From the NCBI GenBank assembly GCA_002441465.1, contig DJWE01000019.1, forward strand, positions 59,439 to 76,778: DNA of 17,340 nt. The letters run 5' to 3'. A program made the position numbers and the translations under genes. Numbering within the stretch: position 1 is the stretch's first letter; the number at the start of each line of letters is the position of its first letter. Origin of the DNA: Propionibacteriaceae bacterium UBA6238. Lineage in GTDB: Bacteria > Actinomycetota > Actinomycetes > Propionibacteriales > Propionibacteriaceae. Below, in pieces: positions 7,607 through 14,756 of the stretch. The notes beneath the pieces are model-generated. The model worked only from the letters and a program-made list of their open reading frames with translations. It was not told the DNA's origin and ran no database searches.

Positions 7607-9055
7607 GTGAACAGACCGGTATGGGCGATCCCGCTAACCACAGCCCTCCTCTGCGGTGGGCTGGGATCGATCGCGGCGGCAACTCCGGCGTCCGCAGAAC
7701 CGTCCGCACGGGCCGCGGTGCCCTGCACCGCCGGAGTCCCGTTGGCCTCGGACTTCGACGGCGACGGCACCGCCGATCTCGTCGTCGGCGCGAAGCGCAC
7801 CAACGGCAGCGACACCGTCCGGGTGCAGTCGATCCAACCCAGCGACGGCGGCGCCGCGGTCTGGCTGGCCGACACCGGAGAACTCAGGACGGCCGACCTC
7901 AACGGTGACGTGTGCGCGGACGCCCTCGTCTTCTCCGGCGGGCACACGCCGTGGTTGAGGGCCGCGCTCGGAACTCCGGACGGCCTGGACGTCGCCGATG
8001 CCACCGATGTGGTCGTCCCCCAAGCAGCCGACGTCGCCGACGACGCACGCCGCTCCCTCACCTTCGAGGTCGCCGGCCTGCGCCATGACGGGTTCAGCCA
8101 GATCGCCATCTCGGGCCGGCACGTCGTCGATCTCGGCGAGGACGGCCCGGAGGAGTACGGCGCCTACCTCGACGTCCTCAGCCTGGACAGCTCTCTCGCC
8201 GTCACCACGACCCAGGTCCTCACCTTCCCCAAGATCTCCCGTGACATCTGGGACTTCGGGAGCGCGCTGGCCACCTCCGGCCGGACGATCGTCGTGGGGC
8301 ATCCCAGCGCGATCGTCAATCGGCACTACGGCGCGGGTGCCGTCCTGATCTACTCCGCCGACACCGCAGATCCCACCCACGTCGTCCTCCGCAAGACGCT
8401 GACCCAGAACAGCGCGAAGGTGCCCGGCACGGCCGAGGCGTACGACTTCTTCGGCGCCACCCTCGCCCTGCGCAACGGTCGGCTCGCGATCGGGGCACCC
8501 GGAGAGGCCGACGGGAAGATCCACGCGTCCGGTCTGGTGCAGCCGATGGTCTGGCATGAGTCGAAGCTCACCTACACCGCCTACCGAGCGATCACCCAGG
8601 ACACCAAGGGAGTACCAGGCAGCAACGAGAAGGACGACCAGTTCGGGGTCCATCTCGCCATCGCCCGTGGGCTCACCGCCAGCGGCTCCTACGACATCCT
8701 GATCGGGGCCACCGAAGCCTACGGACGGCTCGCCGATGCCGGTTCGGTGACGGTGGCGAACCTCACCAGGCCGCTGTACCGCACGTACACCCAGGCGACC
8801 AAGGGAGTGCCGGGCAACCCGCAGGCCGGCGACGAGTTCTGTCACGTCGGGGTGCTGCAGGGTTCGGCGGGAACCGACACCGTCCTGATCGGTGCGCCGG
8901 GTGAGGACAGCTACGGGATCAGCGACTACGGCCGCGCCATTCGCAGCGACGGGAAGAGACTGAGCTCGAAGACGGGCTGGAGCTCTATCGGCGTCCCCCC
9001 GGATGCACCCACGGGCATGGTCAACTGGGGTTTCGACTTCGCCGCGACGCCCTGA
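7607..9055 (+). CDS. Secreted FG-GAP (integrin alpha-like) repeat protein, copy 1
   Basis: The product is 482 aa from the GTG at 7607, chosen because AAAGGA lies 8 bases upstream and a signal peptide begins there. The signal is a short basic start, a hydrophobic core at about 8-25 and a likely cut after ASA at 28-30. Two Ca-binding DxDGDGxxD-type loops follow: DFDGDGTAD (49-57) and DLNGDVCAD (97-105). FG-GAP units then appear, such as DFFGATLALRNGRLAIGAPG (280-299), with TQxxxGVPGxxExxDxFG linkers at about 266, 330 and 395. This predicts a beta-propeller outside the cell. No catalytic domain, LPXTG motif or C-terminal membrane helix is seen. Cys40 and Cys103 may form a disulfide. Adhesion or ligand binding is inferred; the ligand is unknown. 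It is a close paralogue of the protein at 9258-10757. Confidence 0.82.
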   Translation: MNRPVWAIPLTTALLCGGLGSIAAATPASAEPSARAAVPCTAGVPLASDFDGDGTADLVVGAKRTNGSDTVRVQSIQPSDGGAAVWLADTGELRTADLNGDVCADALVFSGGHTPWLRAALGTPDGLDVADATDVVVPQAADVADDARRSLTFEVAGLRHDGFSQIAISGRHVVDLGEDGPEEYGAYLDVLSLDSSLAVTTTQVLTFPKISRDIWDFGSALATSGRTIVVGHPSAIVNRHYGAGAVLIYSADTADPTHVVLRKTLTQNSAKVPGTAEAYDFFGATLALRNGRLAIGAPGEADGKIHASGLVQPMVWHESKLTYTAYRAITQDTKGVPGSNEKDDQFGVHLAIARGLTASGSYDILIGATEAYGRLADAGSVTVANLTRPLYRTYTQATKGVPGNPQAGDEFCHVGVLQGSAGTDTVLIGAPGEDSYGISDYGRAIRSDGKRLSSKTGWSSIGVPPDAPTGMVNWGFDFAATP

Positions 9056-9064
9056 CCGCTTGAG

Positions 9065-9199
9065 TTCGCTACTGCGGCATCCGACCTCACCAACGCCGGG
9101 TCGATCACAGTGGCGAACGTCAGCAAGTCGCTGTCTTGCACCGACACCGACGACCCCGCAGGCCATCCGCAGCGATGCGACCAGGTTCAGCACCTGTCA
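9065..9199 (+). pseudogene. Decayed fragment of another FG-GAP gene copy
   Basis: The frame starting at 9065 reads ATAASDLTNAGSITVANVSK and then SLSCTDTDDPAGHPQRCDQV. It aligns with residues 369-411 of copy 1 (DAGSVTVANLTRPLYRTYTQ, then GNPQAGDEF) with about five residues missing. NAGSITVANVSKSL against DAGSVTVANLTRPL is the clearest part. It resembles copy 1 more than copy 2. It has no start codon or upstream propeller. It lies in the same frame as copy 1, just after that gene's TGA, and stays open to a TGA at 9251-9253. A remnant of a partial tandem duplication is the simplest reading; an extension made by stop readthrough is less likely. Confidence 0.6.
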
Positions 9200-9245
9200 A
9201 CAGCCTGTGTGGCTCGACTCCGGCACCCCAGATGCGGGTCAGTTC

Positions 9246-9251
9246 TATGGT
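9246..9251 (+). promoter_or_regulatory. Candidate -10 box for a leaderless message of FG-GAP copy 2
   Basis: TATGGT ends 6 bases before the ATG at 9258, so transcription could begin on the A of the start codon. Only GAGG, 2 bases before the ATG, resembles an SD, and that is too close to work well. No good -35 is visible. Leaderless messages are common in actinobacteria. Confidence 0.35.
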
Positions 9252-9257
9252 GAGGCT

Positions 9258-10757
9258 ATGAATCGGCATCGCGGCAAGGTCGCCCGCTTCACCGCGTGCG
9301 CGACGGTTCTCACTCTCTTCCTCGGTGCCGGGCTAGCCTCCCCCACCGTCGCCGCTGCCACTCCTACCACCCCCTGCACGCTCGGCACCCCGGTGACCGG
9401 CGACTACGACGGTGACGGCGCCCCCGACCTGGAAGTCACGGTCTGGGACAACTGGATCGACAACGCCCGCTTCTTCGCCTCCAGCAAGCGGACCAACCAG
9501 GGTGACTGGCTGGACATCAAGGCTGAACACCTGATCGCGGCCGACCTCAACGGCGATGTCTGCTCTGACGTGGTCGCGATCAGTCCCCAGTTCTCCCTCA
9601 ACCTCGTCTACGGCAGCCCGTCCGGTCTCGACCCGGCCACACTGACGCCGGTGGTCCTGCCGCAGCAGGCCGGGATCACCAGCCCCGACCGGGTGATCTT
9701 CGATGCTGTCGCCCAGACCTACGCCGGCGTCGCCGAGGTGGTGGTGGCCGGCCGGATCTGGCGGGATGCCGACAACCGCTCCGAGGCACCGTTCGTGGAC
9801 GTCTTCGCCCTTGGCCCGGACGGCACGCCGGGCCTTCCCCAGGTGATCGACGCCCCTCCCCTCGTGCCGGACGCAGCCTCGCTCGAAGGCTGGCCGTCTT
9901 CGATGGCTGCTGACGACGGTGTTGTGGTGATCGGCAACGCCGAAGCCACCGTCCGGGGCGTGGCCCGTGCCGGTTCGGTGAGCGTGTTCGGCCGGGACGT
10001 CTTTGACCCCACGAAGCTGGATCGCCAGGCCGTCCTGAGCCAGAACTGGCCAGGAATGCCGGGCTCCTCCGAGACCGGTGACCATTTCGGACAGGCCGTG
10101 GCCTATCGCGACGGACGGCTGGCGATCGGAATCCCCTACGAGTCGACGGCCGGGGTCACCCAGAGCGGCAGAGTGCAGCTGGCCACCTGGGTCGCCTCCG
10201 AGAACCGCCTCCGGGTGGGCAAGTCGTTCGATCAGAACACCCGTGGCGTGCCCGGCAGCAACGAGAAGAAGGACCGCTTCGGCGGGGTGCTGACCATCGC
10301 CAGAGGGCTCACCGGAAGGGGCTCCTACGACGTGGTGGTGGGGACACCAACGGAGGGGTCGGGCAGGATCCGCTACGCCGGCTCGGTCACGGTGGGCAGC
10401 TTCACCAAGGCGGTGTACCGCACCTACACCCAAGACTCCCCCGGTGTCCCGGGCAAGCCGGACCGAGCACCGTCCGAGGCCACCGCCGACGGCGACTACT
10501 TCGGCTATGCCGTCGGTACGCTCCCAACCTCCCCCACCGCCGACACACTGGTGATCGGGGCACCGGGCGAGACCAACGGTGACTGCCTCACCCAGGGCTA
10601 CGTCGTCCGCACCGACGGCAAACGCCTGAGTTCGTCCACCCGCTGGGCCTACCTGGCGCCGCCAACCAAGGGCTGCAGCTTCTACGACGAGGACGTGTTC
10701 GACGGCTGGGGGGCCGCCTTCGCCATCGGATCGCAGTACCTGCGCGAGCTGCCCTGA
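9258..10757 (+). CDS. Secreted FG-GAP (integrin alpha-like) repeat protein, copy 2
   Basis: The product is 499 aa from the ATG at 9258. The frame is open further upstream, but the signal peptide fixes the start: basic MNRHRGKVAR, a hydrophobic core at 11-27 and a likely cut after AAA at 32-34. It parallels copy 1 along its length. Ca-binding loops are DYDGDGAPD (49-57) and DLNGDVCSD (96-104). FG-GAP units include DHFGQAVAYRDGRLAIGIP (275-293) and DYFGYAVG…LVIGAPGE, and the linkers are SQNWPGMPG, DQNTRGVPG and TQDSPGVPG. The C-terminus TDGKRLSSSTRW matches SDGKRLSSKTGW of copy 1. It has an extra stretch near 400-410 and a second possible Cys pair (443, 473). A secreted propeller with no recognisable enzyme or anchor is predicted; its function is unknown. 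Confidence 0.82.
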   Translation: MNRHRGKVARFTACATVLTLFLGAGLASPTVAAATPTTPCTLGTPVTGDYDGDGAPDLEVTVWDNWIDNARFFASSKRTNQGDWLDIKAEHLIAADLNGDVCSDVVAISPQFSLNLVYGSPSGLDPATLTPVVLPQQAGITSPDRVIFDAVAQTYAGVAEVVVAGRIWRDADNRSEAPFVDVFALGPDGTPGLPQVIDAPPLVPDAASLEGWPSSMAADDGVVVIGNAEATVRGVARAGSVSVFGRDVFDPTKLDRQAVLSQNWPGMPGSSETGDHFGQAVAYRDGRLAIGIPYESTAGVTQSGRVQLATWVASENRLRVGKSFDQNTRGVPGSNEKKDRFGGVLTIARGLTGRGSYDVVVGTPTEGSGRIRYAGSVTVGSFTKAVYRTYTQDSPGVPGKPDRAPSEATADGDYFGYAVGTLPTSPTADTLVIGAPGETNGDCLTQGYVVRTDGKRLSSSTRWAYLAPPTKGCSFYDEDVFDGWGAAFAIGSQYLRELP

Positions 10758-10785
10758 ATCCTGCGGGGACTTCGCCTTCCGACCG

Positions 10786-11523
10786 TCAACGCGGCATCCG
10801 CCGCCAGAGCGCGCGGGGCACGAACCGGGCGATGGCGAACAGCACCTGTAACCGCCAGGGGATCCACAGCTCGACACCGCGTCCGCGCCGGATCCGACGC
10901 ACGACGGCGTCGGCGACCTGAGCGGGAGTCGACGACAACGGGGCTGGCTCCATGCCGGCGGTCATCTGACCGATGACGAAGCCGGGGCGGGCGATGACCA
11001 GGTGCACCCCGGAGCCGTGCAGCGCATCGGCAAGGCCCGACGCGAACCCGTCCAACCCGGCCTTGGCCGAACCGTAGACATAGTTGGCCCGGCGCACCCG
11101 GGCACCGGCGACCGAGGAGAAGGCCACGATCGTGCCGCGTCCGCGGCCGCGCATTCGATCGGCCAGGACGGTCAGTAGCGCGGCTTGGGCGATGAAGTCG
11201 GTGTGCAGGACGGAGGCGGCGAACGCAGCATCGGTTTCGGCGCGCCGCTGATCACCGAGTACTCCGAAGGCCAGCACGGCCACGTCGATCGGGCCGACCC
11301 GCTGTTCGATCTCGGTCACCAGGCCCGGCTGCGCGACGATGTCGTCGGCGTCGAAGTCGACCGTCTCCACGCGGTCGGCACCAGCGGCCCGGCACGCGGC
11401 GACCTCATCGTCCAGCGACCCCGGACGCGCGGCCAGCACGACCGTCGCGCCGGGCGCGAGCCGGGTGGCCACCGCGAGCCCGATCTCGCTGCGGCCCCCG
11501 AAAATCGCGACGACCTCACTCAC
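10786..11523 (-). CDS. DprE2-like short-chain dehydrogenase/reductase
   Basis: The product is 245 aa from a GTG at 11523 that overlaps the gltX stop by 4 bases (GTGA), so it is probably translated with gltX. The Rossmann motif is unusual: GGRSEIG (9-15) instead of TGxxxGIG. With FGVLGD (86-91), RVRRANYVYGSAKAGLDGF (142-160, catalytic Tyr150 and Lys154) and the C-terminal FVPRALWRRMP, this pattern is the one I know from DprE2. DprE2 is the NADH-dependent reductase that completes epimerisation of decaprenylphosphoryl ribose to arabinose for mycobacterial cell-wall arabinan. No DprE1 partner is in the window. The enzyme may act on another polyprenyl sugar. SDR membership is certain; DprE2 orthology is an inference from remembered motifs. 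Confidence 0.75.
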   Translation of the reverse strand: MSEVVAIFGGRSEIGLAVATRLAPGATVVLAARPGSLDDEVAACRAAGADRVETVDFDADDIVAQPGLVTEIEQRVGPIDVAVLAFGVLGDQRRAETDAAFAASVLHTDFIAQAALLTVLADRMRGRGRGTIVAFSSVAGARVRRANYVYGSAKAGLDGFASGLADALHGSGVHLVIARPGFVIGQMTAGMEPAPLSSTPAQVADAVVRRIRRGRGVELWIPWRLQVLFAIARFVPRALWRRMPR

Positions 11524-12986
11524 AGCAGTGCGGCCAGCTTCGCCATTCGGGCCAGCGACGACTCGCGCCCCAACAGCTCCATCGACTCGAACAGCGGCGG
11601 AGAGACATTCGATCCGGTCACGGCCAGCCGCACCGGGCCGAAAGCGAACTTCGGCTTGAGGCCGAGGCCGTCCACGAGCGCCTCGCGTAGAGCCGCCTGG
11701 ATCGCCTCGTGGTTCCACTCCCCCAGTCCGTCCAGCGCGGAAGTCGCCGCAGCAATCACCGCTGCGGCATCCGGGCCGGTCTTCGCCAGCGCGTCGGAGT
11801 CGATCACGAGGTCGGCGTCCGTGGTGAACAGGTAGGCCAGCTTGGGCACTGCCTCGCTGAGCAGCACCAGCCGCTCCTGAACCAGCGGGACGGCTCTGCG
11901 CAGCAAGGCGACGTCCGCCTCGGTCGGCCGCGCCCACTGGCCTTCGCGGACGGCGAACTCGATCACCCGCTCGGCCAGATCCTCCGGCGACAACGCCCGC
12001 AGGTAGTGCCCGTTCAGCGCGTTCAGCTTGGCCAAGTCGAAGATCGGACCGGTGGTGTTCACCTTCGCCCAGTCGAACGCCGCCACGAACTCCTCGAACG
12101 ACGCCACGTCCGCGCCCTCGACCACCGGCGGGTAGGCCAGCAGTTGCAGGAAGTTGCGCAGCGCCTCGGGCAGGTAACCCTGCTCGAGGAACCAGGTCAG
12201 CCGGGCGGCCGGGTTCTTGCGCTTGGAGATCTTCGACTTGTCGGTGTTGCGCAGCAGCGGCATGTGCGCGAACGCCGGAGCCTCCCAGCCGAGCCAGCGG
12301 TACAGCAGCAGATGCTTGGGGGTGGATGAGATCCACTCCTCGCCGCGGACGACGTGGGTGATCCCCATCAGGTGGTCGTCGACCACCACGGCCAGGTGGT
12401 AGGTCGGGAACCCATCGGCTTTCAAGATCACCTGGTCGTCGGGAACCGGAGCGTTCACCTCGCCGCGGATCAGGTCGGTGAAGCTCACCTCGACGTCATC
12501 GGGGATCCGCATCCGCACCACCGGCGTCTCGCTGAATCCGGGCAGCTGGGCCCGCTCCTCGCGGGTCTTGCCGTCGCAGAGCCGGTCGTAGCCGGTCACC
12601 GGAGACTTAGCCGCCTGCTGCTCCGCCCGCATCTGCGCGAGGCGCTCGGTGGAGCACCAGCAGTAGTAGGCGTGGCCGGCTTCGATCAACTGGTCGACGT
12701 AAGGACGGTAGGTGTCCAGCCGCTCCGACTGCCGGTACGGCGCGTAAGGCCCGCCGATGTCGGGGCCTTCGTCCCAGTTCAGGCCGAGCCAGTGCAGCGT
12801 GTCGTAGATCTGCTGCTCCGAGGAGGCCACGTAGCGGGCGCGATCGGTGTCCTCGATCCGCAGCACGAACGCTCCCCCGGTGGCCCGGGCGTAGGCGAGG
12901 TTGAACAAGGACATGTACGCCGTGCCGACGTGCGGGTCGCCGGTCGGCGACGGCGCCACGCGGAGGCGGGCTGGGCTGGCAGTCAT
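11520..12986 (-). CDS. gltX: Glutamate--tRNA ligase
   Basis: The product is 488 aa, a normal length for bacterial GluRS (class Ib). The N-terminus has RLRVAPSPTGDPHVGTAYMS (7-26), with the HIGH motif in the form HVGT (19-22). RIEDTDRARY follows at 43-52, and the KMSKS loop is KISKR at 252-256. The helical anticodon-binding domain fills the rest. Cys109 and Cys111 match the first half of the zinc knuckle of some GluRS proteins; Cys137 is present, but the usual His two residues later is Gly. The enzyme charges tRNA-Glu in the cytoplasm. Because glnS is next door, it may be discriminating, unlike the GluRS of GatCAB-only species. It is divergent from glnS and followed, with overlap, by the DprE2-like gene. 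Confidence 0.96.
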   Translation of the reverse strand: MTASPARLRVAPSPTGDPHVGTAYMSLFNLAYARATGGAFVLRIEDTDRARYVASSEQQIYDTLHWLGLNWDEGPDIGGPYAPYRQSERLDTYRPYVDQLIEAGHAYYCWCSTERLAQMRAEQQAAKSPVTGYDRLCDGKTREERAQLPGFSETPVVRMRIPDDVEVSFTDLIRGEVNAPVPDDQVILKADGFPTYHLAVVVDDHLMGITHVVRGEEWISSTPKHLLLYRWLGWEAPAFAHMPLLRNTDKSKISKRKNPAARLTWFLEQGYLPEALRNFLQLLAYPPVVEGADVASFEEFVAAFDWAKVNTTGPIFDLAKLNALNGHYLRALSPEDLAERVIEFAVREGQWARPTEADVALLRRAVPLVQERLVLLSEAVPKLAYLFTTDADLVIDSDALAKTGPDAAAVIAAATSALDGLGEWNHEAIQAALREALVDGLGLKPKFAFGPVRLAVTGSNVSPPLFESMELLGRESSLARMAKLAALL

Positions 12987-13071
12987 AGCCGGATCAGCCT
13001 ACTTGGTCGACCCGCGCACGAGGCACGGCGTCGTGGTCGGGAGCGCTGCTGAGCGTGCTAACTTCACCTCC
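12987..13071 (+). promoter_or_regulatory. Divergent gltX/glnS control region with a leaderless glnS promoter
   Basis: These 85 bases separate two start codons that face away from each other. On the plus strand TAACTT (13059-13064) lies 7 bases before the glnS ATG, the distance expected if transcription starts on the A of ATG, and the intervening cacctcc is no SD. On the minus strand TAGGCT (13001 to 12996) lies 9 bases before the gltX ATG, also without a clear SD. Neither side has a convincing -35. Both genes may be leaderless; the glnS side is the stronger case. Confidence 0.45.
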
Positions 13072-14754
13072 ATGACCGAGCCTGTCGCCGCCAACGACTT
13101 CATCCGCGACATCATCCGCCGCGACAACGATCAGGGCACCTACGGCGGCCGCGTCCAGACCCGGTTCCCGCCCGAGCCCAACGGTTACCTGCACATCGGC
13201 CACGCCAAGGCGATCACGGTCGACTTCGGCACCGCCGAGGAGTTCGGCGGACGGTGCAACCTGCGCCTCGACGACACCAATCCTGACACCGAGGAGACCG
13301 AGTTCGTCGACTCGATCCTCGACGACATCGCCTGGCTCGGCTTCCACCCGGCGCAGGTGCTGCACGCGTCGGACTACTTCGGGCAGCTCTACGAGTGGGC
13401 CGAGTACTTGGTCGCCCAGGGTCTGGCGTACGTCGACGACCAGGACACCGAGACGATCTCGGCCCAGCGCGGCGGCTTCGGCAAGCCCGGGGTGGACAGC
13501 CCGTTCCGCAATCGCCCGGTCGCAGAAAACCTTGACCTGCTGCGCCGGATGAAGGCCGGCGAGTTCGACGAGGGCGCTCGCGTGCTCCGGGCGAAGATCG
13601 ACATGAATCACGAGAACATGGCGCTGCGGGACCCGGTGATGTACCGGATCCGCCACTCCCATCATTTCCGTACCGGCGACGAGTGGTGCATCTACCCCAC
13701 CTACGACTGGGCACACGGCCAAAGCGATGCGATCGAGGGTGTCACCCATTCGATCTGCACCCTCGAGTTCGACACCCACCGTCCGCTCTACGACTGGTAC
13801 CTGTCCCATCTGCCGCTGCCCGGCGACCAGCCCAAGCAGATCGAGTTCGCCCGGCTGGAGTTCACCCACACCATCACCAGCAAGCGGCGACTGGCGAGAC
13901 TGGTCGCCGACCGGACCGTCGACGGCTGGGACGACCCCCGGATGCCCACCCTGCGGGGGTTGCGGCGCCGCGGATACCCGGCGCGGGCGATCCGCGCTTT
14001 CTGCGCGGAGATCGGCACTACCCGCACCAACAGCCGCCAGAACATCGAGGCACTGGAGGCGTTCGTCCGACGCGAACTGAACTCCACCGCCCAGCGGCGG
14101 ATGGCTGTGCTGCGGCCGCTGCGACTGGTCCTGGACAACTGGCCCACCGACGCGGACGGGCGTCCCGTCGTGGAGTACTTCGAGGTCGCGAACAATCCCG
14201 AGAACCCTGAGGACGGCACCCGCCAGGTCGCGTTCAGCGGCGAGCTGTGGATCGAGGCCGACGATTTCGCCGAGGTGCCGCCACCGAAGTTCTTCCGGCT
14301 CAGTCCCGGACGCGAGGTTCGGCTGCGCGGCGCGTATCTGGTCACCGCGACCACTCTCGACAAGGACGATCAGGGCGCCGTGGTGACCGTGCACGCCACC
14401 TACGACCCGGCCACGCGCGGCGGCGACGCCCCCGACGGCCGCAAGGTGAAGTCCACCATGCACTGGGTGTCCGCACCGCACGCGGTCGACATCACCGCAG
14501 CCCTGTACGAGCGGCTGTTCACCGCCGCCGTGCCAGGCGAGGCCACGGGCGAAGCGCTGGACGATCTGAACCCGAACTCGCGCGAGCTCGTGACCGGCAA
14601 GGCCGAGGCGGCCCTGGCCGAGACCCCGCCCGGCGAGGTCGTGCAGTTCGAGCGGCTGGGCTATTTCGCCCACGACCCGGCCGAGTCCCTGCTCTTCCAC
14701 CGCACGGTCGGCCTGCGCGACGAATGGGCGGCGATCCAGAGACGCCGGAGCTGA
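13072..14754 (+). CDS. glnS: Glutamine--tRNA ligase
   Basis: The product is 560 aa, close to E. coli GlnRS (554), so no YqeY extension is present. The ATG at 13072 starts MTEPVAANDFIRDIIRRDND; the open frame upstream lacks homology. The class I site is PPEPNGYLHIGHAKA (33-47). The GlnRS-type IEFARLEFTHTITSKRRLAR (257-276) carries the KMSKS counterpart as ITSKR. GWDDPRMPTLRGLRRRGY at 285-302 is characteristic of GlnRS rather than GluRS. The C-terminal beta-barrels that read the anticodon are complete. The enzyme makes Gln-tRNA directly. Most characterised actinobacteria lack it and use GatCAB, so acquisition by transfer deserves testing. The SDR gene follows after 2 bases, suggesting an operon. 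Confidence 0.96.
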   Translation: MTEPVAANDFIRDIIRRDNDQGTYGGRVQTRFPPEPNGYLHIGHAKAITVDFGTAEEFGGRCNLRLDDTNPDTEETEFVDSILDDIAWLGFHPAQVLHASDYFGQLYEWAEYLVAQGLAYVDDQDTETISAQRGGFGKPGVDSPFRNRPVAENLDLLRRMKAGEFDEGARVLRAKIDMNHENMALRDPVMYRIRHSHHFRTGDEWCIYPTYDWAHGQSDAIEGVTHSICTLEFDTHRPLYDWYLSHLPLPGDQPKQIEFARLEFTHTITSKRRLARLVADRTVDGWDDPRMPTLRGLRRRGYPARAIRAFCAEIGTTRTNSRQNIEALEAFVRRELNSTAQRRMAVLRPLRLVLDNWPTDADGRPVVEYFEVANNPENPEDGTRQVAFSGELWIEADDFAEVPPPKFFRLSPGREVRLRGAYLVTATTLDKDDQGAVVTVHATYDPATRGGDAPDGRKVKSTMHWVSAPHAVDITAALYERLFTAAVPGEATGEALDDLNPNSRELVTGKAEAALAETPPGEVVQFERLGYFAHDPAESLLFHRTVGLRDEWAAIQRRRS

Positions 14755-14756
14755 AC

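Noticed and set aside
6603..7709. Long minus-strand open frame opposite the EamA gene, with others opposite the FG-GAP, glnS and rplB genes
   Set aside because: These are antisense shadows of high-GC genes. They are rich in Arg, Gly, Pro and His, have no recognisable motifs and overlap well-supported genes.
9003..9257. Upstream extension of the FG-GAP copy 2 frame by 85 codons
   Set aside because: It overlaps the end of copy 1, has no homology and would bury the signal peptide that begins at 9258.
13005..13012. Palindrome GGTCGACC in the gltX/glnS gap considered as a shared operator
   Set aside because: It is short, occurs once and has no known regulator; it may be chance.
13041..13059. Imperfect direct repeat GAGCGCTGCT/GAGCGTGCT before glnS
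   Set aside because: It is too short and imperfect to support a binding site.
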